A stretch of 64,000 nt of DNA from Prorocentrum cordatum (lineage: Eukaryota; Sar; Dinophyceae; Prorocentrales; Prorocentraceae), in assembly GCA_963575745.1 (NCBI GenBank), contig CAUYUJ010014277.1, forward strand, positions 58,861 to 122,860. Reading direction: 5' to 3'. A model generated the notes under the pieces. It worked only from the letters and a program-made list of their open reading frames with translations, searched no databases and was not told where the DNA came from. Of this stretch, positions 22,134-33,730 are shown piece by piece (within the stretch, counting starts at the first letter, position 1; each line of letters opens with the position of its first letter). Made by a program: the position numbers and the translations under genes.

Positions 22134-23536
22134 ATGCAGGCCCGAGCGGCGGCCGTCGAGCTCTTCAGCGAGATTCCTGAGCCAGGAGATGAGGTGCATC
22201 CAATTGCCGAGCCCTCAGTGTGGAGTTGACCGCGTGGCAAGTGGTGTCAAGGCGGAACCGACGGTGGAGGAGCTCGAAGCGCATCTAGGGGACCTCTTGG
22301 ATGAGGCTTCGCAGACGGGTGGCGCAAGGCCCCCCAAACCGGCACCCGGGCCTGAGCTAACATCGGATTTCGCCGACATCACCATGGGGTTGGTGAAGGG
22401 CACCAGGTGCATGAGCTGCTGTAAGGTGGTAAACCCGCTGTAGGCGACCCAGAAGACGAAGACCACATGGCTATGCTTCTCGTGCGGAGCAAGGGGCGCG
22501 AAGTTGATCCGCATGTACGGCAGCTGGCCCTGCTCGGAGTTCCAGGGGCTCCCATCGTCCGAACAAGAGGCCTTGTGGAGTGCTCCTGTAGAGAACGACT
22601 CCGACGCTGCACTCGAGAAGCTCGTGGTGGAGAGCATTGCCAAGTCCGTCACTGACCAGGAGACGGATGCGTACGCTGGAGGTTTCCAGCCCCGGTCGTA
22701 CTGGGAGAAGGAAGGATGCGACGTGGAGAGGATCACGAAAAACACCGAGCAATATGAAAGAGTGGCACAACAGGGTTGGATAGACCTACAGAGTCTCCAT
22801 GCACCATCAGTGCAAGGGCAAGATCATCGAGACTGTGCGCGCGCAACTTTTACAGAAGAGAACCGACGTGGCCAAGGCCAAGGGCAGTGGCTCCCCGCGG
22901 CCATCTTGATTGGCGCCTGGAGGTAGCACGGGCCCGAACCCCACGAACATCGGCGCGAAAGCAGGCGAAGGGATCGAGCAAGAGACACTGAGAAGAACCG
23001 CACAAAAACGCAAATATTCTTCGAGCTCGTCGAGCTTGAACGCCAAGAAAACGGCCAAGCAGCAGAAGACGGAAGCCAAACACGCAGAGCAGGAGGAGAA
23101 GGACCGCATCCAAGCAGAGAAGCACGAGAAGACCGCCAGAGACAAGGCCACGAGAAGCAACCACTCGTGCTCGACAAAACTGATCCAGAAAGCTAGCGCA
23201 GTGCAAGTCTCGTTGGACCGTGACCTCGTAGATCCGTTCCTCAAAGAAGCCCCGAGCATCGTGAAGGCTGCTGCGGGAAAAGCCTACAAAGAGATCAAAT
23301 AACTGGTGAAGAAGGCGACGGATGACCTTGCGACCGAGTTGCCTGAAGCTTGGGACGCTGACTTCGCGGAGACGTTCCTCTCGAAAGTTGCGCGGCGGGT
23401 CGAAGCCGCTCAGCTGTTGGCGGTCCAACTAGCGCTGTCAAGCGCGTGCCAGAGGCGATGTATAGCTGCCGCGTGTTTCCCCGAATCGGGCACAGTGCCA
23501 GCCGATGGGGTCGCACATAGTTCGGGCTATGAGTGA
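22134..23536 (+). pseudogene. Zinc-ribbon-bearing hypothetical protein, interrupted by TAG, TGA and TAA
   Basis: The reading starts at ATG 22,134 (MQARAAAVELFSEIPEPG). It changes frame near 22,210 into VEELEAHLGDLLDEAS and reaches a Cys cluster CMSCCK that pairs with WLCFSCGARG about 22 residues later, a CxxC...CxxC zinc-ribbon-like arrangement. TAG at 22,441-22,443 falls between the two Cys pairs with coding on both sides. A second frame change near 22,785 gives KGKIIETVRAQLLQKRTDVA, then TGA at 22,907-22,909, then a Lys/Glu-rich coiled region (KKTAKQQKTEAKHAEQEEKD). TAA follows at 23,300-23,302, with the frame continuing (KKATDDLATELPEAWDADF) to 23,536. All three stop types occur, which points to decay and not recoding. 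The family is not recognised by name. Confidence 0.5.
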
Positions 23537-24219
23537 GACGGGCCTGGCGCGCAGACTCTTGAGGGCCGCCGTATGGGGAGGCGCATCTATCACCTAACGC
23601 TGTGCACTTCTGACGGAAAAACATTCGTTGCATCGCCTGTCCAAGGTGAGACTTCGGTGAGCCCTGGAGGCACGAGCGCCGCCGTCATGAAGTACGCGAG
23701 TGCACTTCACGCTAAAACTGCGCCCCACATTCGCAATGCGGGCATGCTGTGTGCGCTGCTCTCCTCCACCCTGCTTCCCAAACCCCGTTCATCCTTCTCC
23801 TCCCTCCCCCTTCCCCCTTCCCCCTTCCCCCTCACTCCTCCTCCTCCTCCTCCTCCTCCTCCTCCTCATCCTCCTCCTCCTCATCCTCCTCCTCCTCCTC
23901 CTCCTCCTCCTCTCCTCCCTCCTCCTCCTCCTCCTCCCTCCCCTGCCGCCCCCCCGTGCTGGAAACATTGTTATTCGACCTCATCCTCCCCTCCATCCCC
24001 CCCTACCAAGCCCCCCCCCCTTTTTCCACGCGGTTAGCCGACCGCTAGCGATTCGCGCATGCTCCCTATCCCCCTCCCCCCATCTGCCCCTCTGTCCCTG
24101 TCCTCCTCCTCCTCCTCCATCGTCGCCACCCTATCCTCCCCCCTCCGTCCCTTTATTTCATCGTTGGCATTTTGCCAGGCCTGCGTACCGTAGGGTCTTG
24201 ACTCAGGCAAGCTCGCCCG
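23537..24219. other. CTC microsatellite and pyrimidine-rich spacer
   Basis: CTC/CCT units cover about 23,795-23,945. The remainder is pyrimidine-rich with no coding frame that I accept. Confidence 0.8.
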
Positions 24220-25762
24220 ATGTTGGCCCCCGCTGAGAAGAGAAAGATGTTGGTTTCACTTGAGAGTGGTGTTTCAAATAAGGCATTTCGTCGCCTCGCG
24301 AAGCGCTCGGCCGCCGATCCCGATGGAGCCGCGGATGTCCTTGACCCTGCTTCGATTGAGAGGGCGCTGGAGGAAGAATATGGCCCGCTGAGACAGAGGA
24401 TTGAGCTTTCGACGCATGACCCAACAACAAAGTCTCCAGGCACATTTGCGTGGGAGGTTGCACGCTGCGACAAGATCAACGCCCATCATTTGCAGTCAAA
24501 CGCGTCTGCCCCGCTCGTGTTGCAAGCCCTGGGGCAATGCGGCAACAGCTACGACAACCCTTGGCATGTGGTTTTGTACTGCGACGGATTGGCCCCAGGC
24601 GCTGCCAGGAAAATCAACAGCTCTAGGAAGACGCAAGCTTATTGTATCAATGTCCTCGAGTTGCCCAGCGCTCTACAGTGTCACAGGGAGGCGTGGATCC
24701 CGATAGGGCTCCTTCGCTCCCCAGTTGGAGAAGATGTGGCGGGCGGATGGCCGACGATTGCTGCGACGCTGTTGGAGCGGATGCTTCTGGGGTCTCCGAG
24801 CATCCGCGAGGCTGGCATCACTCTGCAATTACCAGGCTGCGCGCCGAGGGCGCTGCTCTTTGGGATGCATGCCACCACCGGTGATGCGCCAGCGCTGCAG
24901 CAAATTTGGGGCACCTTTGGATGCAGCCCGGGTGTGCCATGTACTCTGGGTTGCCTGAATGTTGTGTCGCGTTCATCAAGAGATTGCTGTGCATGACGCA
25001 TCGGGCATCCTAGTGAATATTTCTTGCGCAGACCGTGCTCACTTTATTCCGACAACGAACGAGCACGTGCGGGAGAAGTTCGACATGCTTGCAGCGGCCG
25101 AACCTACGACTGGTAAGACTGCGCTCCAAAAAATGGAAACGGCGGCTGGGACACACTGCGTGGAGGCAGGCGTGCTGGGCAACGCCGCCCTTTGTCGGTG
25201 CATGCGCCCTGCTGACCAGGCAATGTACGGCCCCATGCATAGATTGGTTTCGAATGGTTTTGGTGTTCTTGAGGTGTTCAATCTGTTCTCTCATCATGGT
25301 CCCGCCCGTTCCCATGCGACTATGTGCACCGTTTCAACGGCCCATTGGAATGTCCCGACGCAGTTCTCGACAATCGATTTTTCTCGCCCGTTCGACGCAT
25401 ACCATCAGAACGTTTCCTACGATGGCGATGGCGCGTTCAAATGCCAAGCGAGTGAGATGTTGAGCGCCGTGCCTTCGATTCGGTAGTAGTATGTTGACAG
25501 CACGCTTGCGCGAGACCCATCGCTGACTGTGCAGGTGTCTTCGTTTCGCGCTGTTCCCGATCTTCTTACCTTGACGATGCAACGCAAGGCATTCGGCAGT
25601 GAGAGGTTCGATCCTGTCGAGACGATCGAGCTGCCAGCAGACACATGCTCGTTTTTCAAGCTGCGTATGGGGCTGACAAGCTCAAGCCGAAGCACCATCA
25701 CGAATTGCACGTCGCCGGTAATGCCAAGAATTCGCCGGCCCAACGGGCCAGAGGCGTGCTAA
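24220..25762 (+). pseudogene. DDE-type transposase remnant, CACTA/TNP2-like layout
   Basis: The first frame (24,220-24,996) has WHVVLYCDGLAPG near residue 115-125, a conserved aromatic strand (YCINVLELP), GGWPTIAATLLERML, and LLFGMHATTGDAPALQQIWG leading to CTLGCLNVV. A one-base shift near 24,990 moves to a frame carrying VHDASGILVNISCADRAHF, then MYGPMHRLVSNGF, then a double TAG (25,484-25,489). A further shift near 25,665 leads to KPKHHHELH. The order DG..., ...GD, CxxxC and YxxMH parallels TNP2/Plavaka-type transposases, where the last motif normally carries an Asp; here it is Gly. Similar proteins are, as I recall, highly repeated in dinoflagellates. I infer a dead copy. The family assignment is moderate, the pseudogene state firm. 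Confidence 0.55.
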
Positions 25763-25889
25763 GATCTCCGGTAACTGGTAAACAATATTTCTAGTTCGCG
25801 CGCGTGGGGCGGCCCCTGGGGGTCCCTGGATCAAAAGTACCCCGGGCGGAGCCCGGGCGGAGCCCGGGACACTCCCCCAGATCCAGGAT

Positions 25890-26650
25890 CGCCCCAAGAG
25901 GGCCCCAAGAGGCCCCCAACACAATCCAAGAGAGGTCCGAGACGCCCGAAGATCGCTCCACGGCGCCCAAGATGGCCTCCAGACGGCCCAAGACGTCTCC
26001 AAGATGACCCAACAAGCCTCCAAGATGCCCCAAGAGACCTCCAGGAGCACTCCCAAGAGGGCCCCAAGAGGCAAGAATCCATGTTTTTTCTTAGGTTTTG
26101 GACAGACTTGGGCGTTTTAACCTTTTCGGATCCCCGACGCCCCTAAACGGCTCAAGAGGCCTCCAAGATCGCCCAAGAGGGCCCAAGAGGCCCTCAAAAG
26201 GGTCCCAAGACGGCCTAAGACGGCTCCAAGACGGCCCCAGAGGCCTCCAAGACGGCCCAAGAGGGCCCCAAGAACGCCCCCAACACGGTCCAAGAGAGGT
26301 CCGAGACGCCCGAAGATCGCTCCACGACGCCCAAGATGGCCTCCAGACGGCCCAAGACGTCTCCAAGATGGCCCAAGAAGCCTCCAAGATGCCCCAAGAG
26401 GCCTCCAAGAGAACTCCCAAGAGGGCCCCAAGAGGCAAAAACCTGTGCTTTTCCTTTGGTGTTGGACAGATTTGGGCGTTTTAACCTTTTCGGTTCCCCG
26501 ACGCCCCTAAACGGCTCACGAGGCCTCCAAGATCGCCCCAAGAGGGCCCCAGAGGCCCCCAAGAGGGCCCGAAGACGGCCCAAGGCGGCTCCAAGACGGC
26601 CCCAGAAGCCTCCAGGACGGCCCAAGAGGGCCCCAAGACCGCCCCCAACA
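25890..26650. repeat. 360-bp tandem duplication within a CCAAGAGG-type repeat field
   Basis: Two consecutive copies share GAGACGCCCGAAGATCGCTC at about 25,938 and 26,299, as well as GGGCGTTTTAACCTTTTCGG. Both are built of ~18-bp CCCCAAGAGGCCTCCAAGA units. The same motif, inverted, fills 16.25-16.83 kb. No gene is present. Confidence 0.85.
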
Positions 26651-26723
26651 CTACACAGCTCCCGACGCCGCAGCTCCACACTGCAAACGACCACTCGGAC
26701 AGGCGACCACGGTGCGACATTAT

Positions 26724-26920
26724 GGGCCGGCGGAATGAGCGAAGCGATTAAATAATTGCCGCCCCACCGGGAACGGCGTGTGGGATCCCCGCCGCATGGT
26801 CTGCACGATTTCTGCCCCCTTCGTCTCCTTGCTCATGCACTCCTCGTACCAATTCCTTTCCTGAGAGGCTTCGCAACCCCTCCTGGGGTCCTCCCCGCGG
26901 GCTGCTCATTCCGCCGGCCC
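26724..26920. mobile_element. 197-bp element with perfect 17-bp inverted ends
   Basis: GGGCCGGCGGAATGAGC at 26,724-26,740 is exactly reverse-complemented at 26,904-26,920. The interior has no long frame. No target duplication is apparent, so a MITE is possible but not shown. Confidence 0.45.
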
Positions 26921-27830
26921 GGGGGCCCCAGCTGCGCAATGGACGTCCGTTGGCGGCCATTTTGTCTTCACTTGCAGCAGGACTTCGCACGGAAAGCTTC
27001 CGCGCGCCTCCGGGCGCTGTTTGGGCGCTCTCCGGACACCCTCTGGGGCAGTTTTCGGACCACCTTTGAGCCCTCTGGAGCTCCTTTGGGCCCTTATTGG
27101 GCCCCTTTTGGGCCGTTTCGGACCCCTTCCGAGACCTCTTCGAAGCAAATTCTGCCGAAAACATGCAGAAACCAAAAACCTTCAAAAACCTATAGGAAAT
27201 TGCTGATTTCTGCCGTTTCCGCTTCCTTCTGTGCGCCTTTTGGAGCTCTCTTGCAGCCTCCTGCGGCACTCTTGGAGCCTCCCCTGCCACTTTGGTCTAT
27301 CTCCAAAGCCTCCCGGGCCGTCCTCACGGTCTCCCGCACCCATCTTGGACCATCTGACCGCCCTTTTGGCGCCCTCCCGGGTCGTTTTCGGCGCGCCAAC
27401 GGGGGTCCCCGGAGGTGCCTCTGAGGCCCCAGAACTAAGTGTGACCGCCCCTTGGTCTCTCTCCGTATCCCGTCTCGGTTTTATCTGCTGTTTTCGACAC
27501 CATCCAGTGCCCGTCTGGGCCGTTTTGGGGCCCTTTTCGCGCCCTCCCGGCGCCATGTTGGGCCCTAATCCGAGTCCACCGGCCCTCGGACCCCTCGAAT
27601 GGACCCCTCGAACGTGTGAGCTCGAACCAAAAAAGGTTCGATTCGGCGTCTTTTTTCCATACAGCATCACATCGCAAGTCATCCAGTCGTTCTTAGCCTC
27701 CAAGGCCTCCAAGAATCCAACTAGAAGGCCCCAAGAGAACCTCAGGAGCATCCCCCCGCACGGAAACTCCGGGTTCCCAAAAAAGTGGGGCGGCGGTGTC
27801 TGCCCCCTCAGGGGCGTTCAATTAAATAAT
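26921..27830. repeat. TTGGGCCCCTTTTGGGCC-type repeat field
   Basis: Degenerate units of the same type as 16.3 kb, on the same strand, run from about 27,000 to 27,620. One plus frame stays open for about 1.2 kb through this block and beyond, but its composition is repeat-driven and it is not called. Confidence 0.55.
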
Positions 27831-28440
27831 TGTAGCATAATCGAGTGCTTCACCCAAGAACGTAAAGGTGGTTCTGTCAAACGTGCCGCGGAACACATCG
27901 AATTCGGAGGCAGGTTTGAGCGCAGTGCAGTGTTCCGCGTCTGGCACGAGGAGCTTCGATCTTTATCTGTTGCCCACCTTTGGTTCAATCATCTGGTGGG
28001 CGAGCAAGAATGTTGCTCTGATCTGGACTGCGACGTGGCCCGTGGTGTTTCACGGAACCATGTGCAATCCATGGTCGGCGACATCGTCATCGACGACGCT
28101 GGGGCCATGGCGTCGATAGGCTGCGCCGCTGATGGGCGGTACTCGCACGGCGACGACGCTGGGGCCATGGCGTCGATGGGCGCAGCGTGCTGCGCCGCTG
28201 ATGGGCGGTACTCGCACCTTGCCAAGTGTCTCGTCGATGGAGCACGGGAGACCAGCGCAGCATCGAGGCGGCGGCTCGGCGAAGAAAGGAGGAGGAGGAG
28301 GAGGAGGAGGAGGAGGAGGAGGAGGAGGAGCAGCAGCCCACAATTGTTTCCTCTGCGCGACGGTGCCCTGATCAGGCACGCTGCGATGTGGAGCTCTGGA
28401 GATGCTTCACACGTGCTGGTTGCTGAGCGGTAACAGAAGC
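27831..28440. other. Segment with a 60-bp tandem duplication and (GGA)n
   Basis: A unit containing CGACGACGCTGGGGCCATGG and CTGATGGGCGGTACTCGCAC is present twice (about 28,090 and 28,150, the second with a small insertion). A GGA tract follows at 28,285-28,335. Frames on both strands are open and none shows a domain I recognise. Confidence 0.5.
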
Positions 28441-30590
28441 GGTCGACCTCCCGCTCGGGGTGGGAGGGTGGGCACCAGGGCCACTGAGATATCTGAGATG
28501 TAGTGAGATGTTCGCACACACTCACACATATGTACATAGCATACCAATCGGCATGAGTAAGATATGTGTGCAACCTGCATGAACTCATGATGAGTGGAAG
28601 AAGCCCATACAGTGCATCATGTGGGTCTATCTCTAGTTATAAAGCAGCTACCACCTAGTAGGCTCAAACTGGCACTTGATGTTGGAACATGGGAAAATAA
28701 ACCAAGATACAAGTGGCACGCGTGCCCTGGCTCTTGCCTCTTGCACCAAGGAGCTGCAAGAGACAGGAGGCTTTCGCCTCCGTCCTCCGGGAATTTACTT
28801 TTGTGGCCGTGGGGGGGGAGGACGAACGACGAACGAACGAACGACGACGACGAACGAAAATAAAGAGGTCCGAGCTCTAGAGTACAGCTGTGCAAGAGAA
28901 TAAGCCAAGATAGAAGGCTTTAGCAAGCTTGCTTCTCCTACAGCGACGCAGAGTCTCTGGAGGGGGGGGGCGATGCTACCCCCCCGCACCCCGGTTCGAA
29001 CCAGGGAGGGGGGGGTTCTGCTCCCTCCTCCTCCTCCTCCTCCTCCTCCTCCTCCTCCTGTCCCTCCTCCCTCCTCCTCTTCCTCGCTCCTCCCCCCCTC
29101 CCCCACCCGGTTTGTGAACTGGGGGGAGGCCCTGCCAGCAACAGCAGAAAACGCTCTTTCGATGGTTCCCACGCCCCCCCCACCCCTACCCCCTAGATGG
29201 GATGGGTCCCAGGGTTCAGGGAACACTTCGGGGCACCAACCACACCATACACACGGACCCTCAGGGGGGACAAAAGAAGGGGCCCATCTCCACTCTGCCC
29301 ACCGCCGCCACCCACCGACCACACCACGCCCAAGGGGGGGACATATCTTGGAGGGAGGCCATGGAATGAGTGGAAGGTAGGGGCAACCCTACTGTGTCGT
29401 GAAGAGATCAAGGTAAGTAAGTCCTGGGCAGTAGACAACCAACCAACCCCTTCAAGATGGAGACTCTAAATTCCACGGGCTTTTATGATGGGCGGCACTG
29501 CGGCGAGAGCATCATTCCCAGTAAGGGATGTGACCATCGCCCGAGCGGCAGCACTATGAATACCCTTTCAGGCACGTGGCCAGCGCTGAGATGAGAGCAC
29601 AACTTAAAGCAGGGATTCGGCCAATGCCCTGGCGACAACACCATTCCATTACAGCGATGTAATGTAGCCCACGCTCAAGCGACAACACCACTCCCAATGA
29701 AGGACGTCTCTTGCGCGGCGCTCAAGCGAGAGCACCATTCCGAGACGAAATCGCGGCTGCAACTCACGTGTATTGAAGACGCGACAATCAACCTCCTTCT
29801 GATCATCCTCCTATTCCCCCTTTCTTCCGGTCCTCCCGAATAATTATCATCATTGGTTCCTCCTCCTGCTCCTGGTCCTGCTTCCCCTCCTCAAATTCGT
29901 ACCCCTCCTTTCCTTTGCATCATCCTCTGCCCACTCCGTCGCCACCTACTTCTCCACCTGTCCTCCTCCTCCTCCTTCTCCTCCTCCTCCTCCTCCTCCT
30001 TTTCCTCCTCCCCCCTCCTACTTTCCCTCCTTTTCCATCCTCCTTCTTCTCCTCCTCCGTCGAAAGTAGAATCGGCTCGAACATCGCGTGCGACAATCGA
30101 GCCCTGAGAACACGGGTGGTGGAAGTGGGAGTGAGCTGAGGGAGGCAGGAGATTGTTGTTGGGGACGGGCCTCAAGTGAAGCGGCCTCGACCCATCGAAC
30201 GGGGCCGAAAAAACATCGGACGCGTCTGAATCCGAGTTCCCCTCGAGGGGGCCGGACTGACGCGTCGAAGCCTCGCCTTGGGCCCTGACCCAGGCAACGT
30301 CGGCCTCCTCGTGGGCAAACGAGCACAACACCTGACAGAAAATGGTTGCTCTTCCGAACCCGCGTGCACTGCCGGCTCGAAGAGCAAGAAGAAGCAAAAG
30401 GGTGAAACACCAATGCTGGCAGTATTGTTCCCCGCCCTCCTGCTCTGGGTTTTCGTTTTGAATGGAGCACTCTGGCCTCCAGTCATCACGCCTCCCTCCT
30501 CCTCTTCCCCCCTCTTCCTTGGACGCCATACCACCAGGATAATGTACAAGTACGGGCCTCACATATCCCTGCACGGCGCATATTGAACAC
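28441..30590. other. Non-coding, microsatellite-bearing stretch
   Basis: CTC tracts lie at 29,015-29,060 and 29,960-30,060. A loose array of GCGAGAGCACCATTCC-like units occupies about 29,475-29,750. A GGTTCGAACC string at 28,992 resembles a tRNA T-arm but lacks the rest of a tRNA. I find no gene. Confidence 0.55.
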
Positions 30591-30593
30591 AGG

Positions 30594-31128
30594 GTGGGCC
30601 CCCCTGCGAACCTGGTGTGCTGCCAGATGGCGCGAAACGCCCCCTCCCCCCCGCTTCGCACCCGCGAGTGGTTCTACGGGGGTCCCTGGGCTGCGCCACG
30701 ACAGTCATATCGGGAATCAGGTCCTTTGGTCACTGATATACTTACTCGGATGCCACATTACTGCTGGCACCTCGGGTTGGCTCGAGCATCCACAACCAGA
30801 AGTATGGTAACCACGGGCCCCCTCGAGCTTCCAGTGGGAACCAATCCAAGCTCGAATGGTGGCCCCGCCTGTGACGACACTGGACTTCGATCGATGCATC
30901 CACCAGGACGAGGGCCCCACTACCATCGGTAAGGCTCCCACGAGGCTCTTGGGCAATCGACCCCCAGGCTCCATCAGAGGCTCCACGGCCGTTCTTTTCA
31001 CTGAAAGGGCACCCATCGGACTCTCTTGGGCAAGCGTCAAGACTGATGCAGAGTCGATTCGTGAATTTGTCGCCGCAGGTGCTGCGAAGAGACAGGCTGT
31101 GACGATTATGGCGTTCGCCCGGGGCTAA
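30594..31128 (+). CDS. Possible coding fragment(s), unknown protein
   Basis: Two overlapping plus frames look non-repetitive: 30,594-30,932 and 30,856-31,128. The second reads LDFDRCIHQDEGPTTIG, then RAPIGLSWASVKTDAESI, and stops at 31,126-31,128. They overlap by 77 bp in different frames, so at most one is right in the overlap, or a frameshift joins them. No domain is recognised. Support is composition only. Confidence 0.25.
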
Positions 31129-31937
31129 GGACTGTAAGCGCAGGTAGAATTAACATGTGTCATTATGAATATCGGCGCAAAGGTTCGGGGACATTGTCCC
31201 TTGTCACCCGGGTATCGGAAAAATGTCTTCGGCAAATTTGCCAAGGTATCGCGCCAATCGTTTTTTGGGCGACGGAGTGCAGAGCGAATTCAATATTGTC
31301 GAACTTTGACTGTGAAAATTTCTCTGGAGTGTAGGATGGGCTCCGCGGTCGCGCGCGCGCGCCAGTTGCAAGCCAAAACAATATTCTCAGTTTCTCCTTC
31401 GTCCTCCTTTATTCGCATGATTCCTCCTCGTTTCTTTCCTTGGTTCTCGCCGAAATCGTCTCCCTAGCGTGTCCCAGTCCCTTCTTCCTCCGAATTCTCT
31501 TCATCCCTATCCCCCCCCCCCCCCCTCCCAATGACCTCCCGCGCCTCTTCCAGGGCGCTGGGCAGAGGAGGGGGGCCTCGGCGAAGGGGGGGCAGGGGCG
31601 GTGGAGACAGGGGGGCGGGGAGAACGAGGACGAACGGCGAGAAGCAAAGGAGGAAGGGCAGGGGGCGAAGACTGGGGATGGCAATGGGAGGGCGACGAAA
31701 ACGAGAAGGAAGACACCGAGTGAGACGAGAAGACGGAGGAAGTCGGGAATAACTGGGAGTGGGAGGACGAATACGATAAGTGGAGGGTTAAGAAGACGTC
31801 GACGGCGACAGCGGTCGCAACGACGACAAGGAGCAGGAGGAGAGACGATTGCATGTCGACAGCACGCCGAAATCGGCGAGCTCGAGGAGGCCTGCAGGCC
31901 GCGGCCTGCAGGATCTTGTCAGCAGGCGCCCAGCACA
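31129..31937. other. Spacer without a supportable gene
   Basis: Purine-rich simple sequence at 31,500-31,760 gives open frames on both strands. No domain or conserved repeat is recognised. Confidence 0.4.
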
Positions 31938-33630
31938 TCAGTGCTTGAACTTCAGGAGGTTCTCGGCCGAGCGCTTGATGCTGAAGATCTCCAGTTCCTG
32001 GACCCTGGCGACGCGGTACTTCGCCTTCTTGAGCGCGGCGACCATTTCGACGCGGCCGTCGCCGCGATCCTCCCAGGCCGACGCCGAAAACGCGCTGCCC
32101 TCGAAGGCGGTGAACGCCGACTCCATGGCCTTCGTCTTGAGCTCGTCATCGAGCGGGAGGGGCGCGCCAGCGCGCTGGCGCGACTTCAGCAGCTCGCCGG
32201 GCGATCCCCACCCCCGCGGAGGAGGGCTGGGAGGGGAAGGCGGGGGGGGGGGAGGAGAGGGGAGGGGCAGGGGGAGGGGGGGGGGAGGGGGGGGTGAAGA
32301 AGTGGTGGAGAAACTGACGCGGACGGATCCAGGAGGGGGGAAAAGGGAGGAGCAAGGGCGAGGAGAAGGGAGATGAGGGAGGATCATGAGGAGGAGGAGA
32401 AGGGGGGGGAGGAGGGGGGGGGGCCACAGGCGGGGGCCGGAAGACTCACTTCCAAAATCGACGCTCGTCGTCACCATCGTTGCCGTCCTTTGTCCCGGTG
32501 TCGTCCTGATCGGCATTGTCGCGGTCGTTGCCGCTCGTCGTCGTCGTTGTCGCCGCCCCCGTCGGCGGCCCCATCGTCGCCGTCGCCGGCGTCGTCGCCG
32601 CCGTCGTCTTCGGAAGTGAGCCGCGCAATCCCCCCCCGCGCCCCTCCAGTCGCCATTCGGCCAGCTGTCCCGCGCCAACTCGTAGGCCCTGCTGAACAAG
32701 GTCTCGGCCTCGATCTTCGAGCGGCCCCGCGCGTCGCGAACCTGGCTCAGCTCGCTCTTCTTGGTGGCGTCCGTCTTCCAGCAGGGCGCCGTGGTGGCCT
32801 GGGGCAAGGCCTTCAGCTCGTCGGCCTAAGTCGCGATGGGCTTCTCCTCCTCCTTCTCGGCGGCGTCCGCGACCTGGAGGTGCGCAGCGCTCGCGGGATC
32901 GAGAACGGCGGCGAAAATGGCTGCCGCCTTCTCGCGAGCATCCACGACGGCCAGCGCGGCCCCCTCCAGCGCCAAGATGATCGTCGAGGGCTTCTCTCCA
33001 CCATCGAAGGCCACGTGCTCGGTGAGCATCGCGATGGCATGCTTCGTCGCGTCGCACAGGTTGACGGCGTCATCCGAAGCCCACGGCGCCAGGGCTTCGC
33101 CAGCTTGGATGATCGTCTCGCGGTCGCCAATCAAGCGCTTAATGCGTGTCTGAACCGCTGCGTGACTGAAGCCGTCCACCTCCTCGACGAACATCTTTAA
33201 TCCAAGAGCGTCCTTGACAGCCTCGCGAAGGTTGCTGACCGCGGTGATCTCGCACTGTCCAAGCGCAGCCGTCTCGCACTTGAAGAAGCTCTTCCTGGTC
33301 TCGATCATGTTGTCGGAGATCAGTTTCATCTTCGCCTCGCCCTGGAACTGTTGGATGGCGCCAAAGAGCTCGTGCTTGAGCGTGGCGAAATCCGTGCACA
33401 AAGGGAACGCGATGTCGGCATATTCCAAGTACGACTGGAAGGCGGGCTTCAGCTCCATGGCAAGCGCTCCAGACTCACCGTCGCCATCATAAACTTTCAA
33501 AGTACGGCGACCACAAGCTAGAGTGCGGCGGCGAACATATTCTGAGAAGTCGTGCGAGAGGTCCTCTGGGGGCTCGGGCGCCAGCTGCGTGAGGAAATCG
33601 CGCGCGCTCGTCAAGGCCAGGGCGCGTCCC
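31938..33630 (-). pseudogene. Hypothetical protein, cut by assembly gap and broken by in-frame TAG
   Basis: Coding enters from the gap at 33,630 and reads leftward as a well-composed protein: LTSARDFLTQLAPEPPEDLS, then MELKPAFQSYLEYADIAFPL, KCETAALGQCEITAVSNL and AIAMLTEHVAFDGGEKPS. TAG at 32,826-32,828 interrupts it, but the same frame continues with ADELKALPQATTAPCWKTD and SKIEAETLFSRAYELARDSW to about 32,650. A G-run then breaks the frame into an acidic Asp/Gly-rich linker. A GTGAGT donor-like site follows near 32,448, then a pyrimidine-rich presumed intron to about 32,215. A last exon (LLKSRQRAG...KYRVARVQELEIFSI) ends at TGA 31,938-31,940. The 5' end is missing. The family is not recognised. 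Confidence 0.5.
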
Positions 33631-33730
33631 NNNNNNNNNNNNNNNNNNNNNNNNNNNNNNNNNNNNNNNNNNNNNNNNNNNNNNNNNNNNNNNNNNNNNN
33701 NNNNNNNNNNNNNNNNNNNNNNNNNNNNNN
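33631..33730. other. Assembly gap, exactly 100 N
   Basis: 100 undetermined bases, the usual placeholder for a gap of unknown size. It separates a truncated gene from the 100-bp satellite, so either missing satellite or missing gene sequence may lie inside. Confidence 0.99.

Noticed and set aside
27831-28440. Reverse-transcriptase-like reading on either strand
   Set aside because: No YxDD or other RT motif is present; frames are interrupted and end in a GGA microsatellite.
28985-29010. tRNA T-arm-like GGTTCGAACC
   Set aside because: No D-arm, anticodon arm or acceptor stem can be folded around it. A similar string near 17,153-17,165 fails for the same reason.
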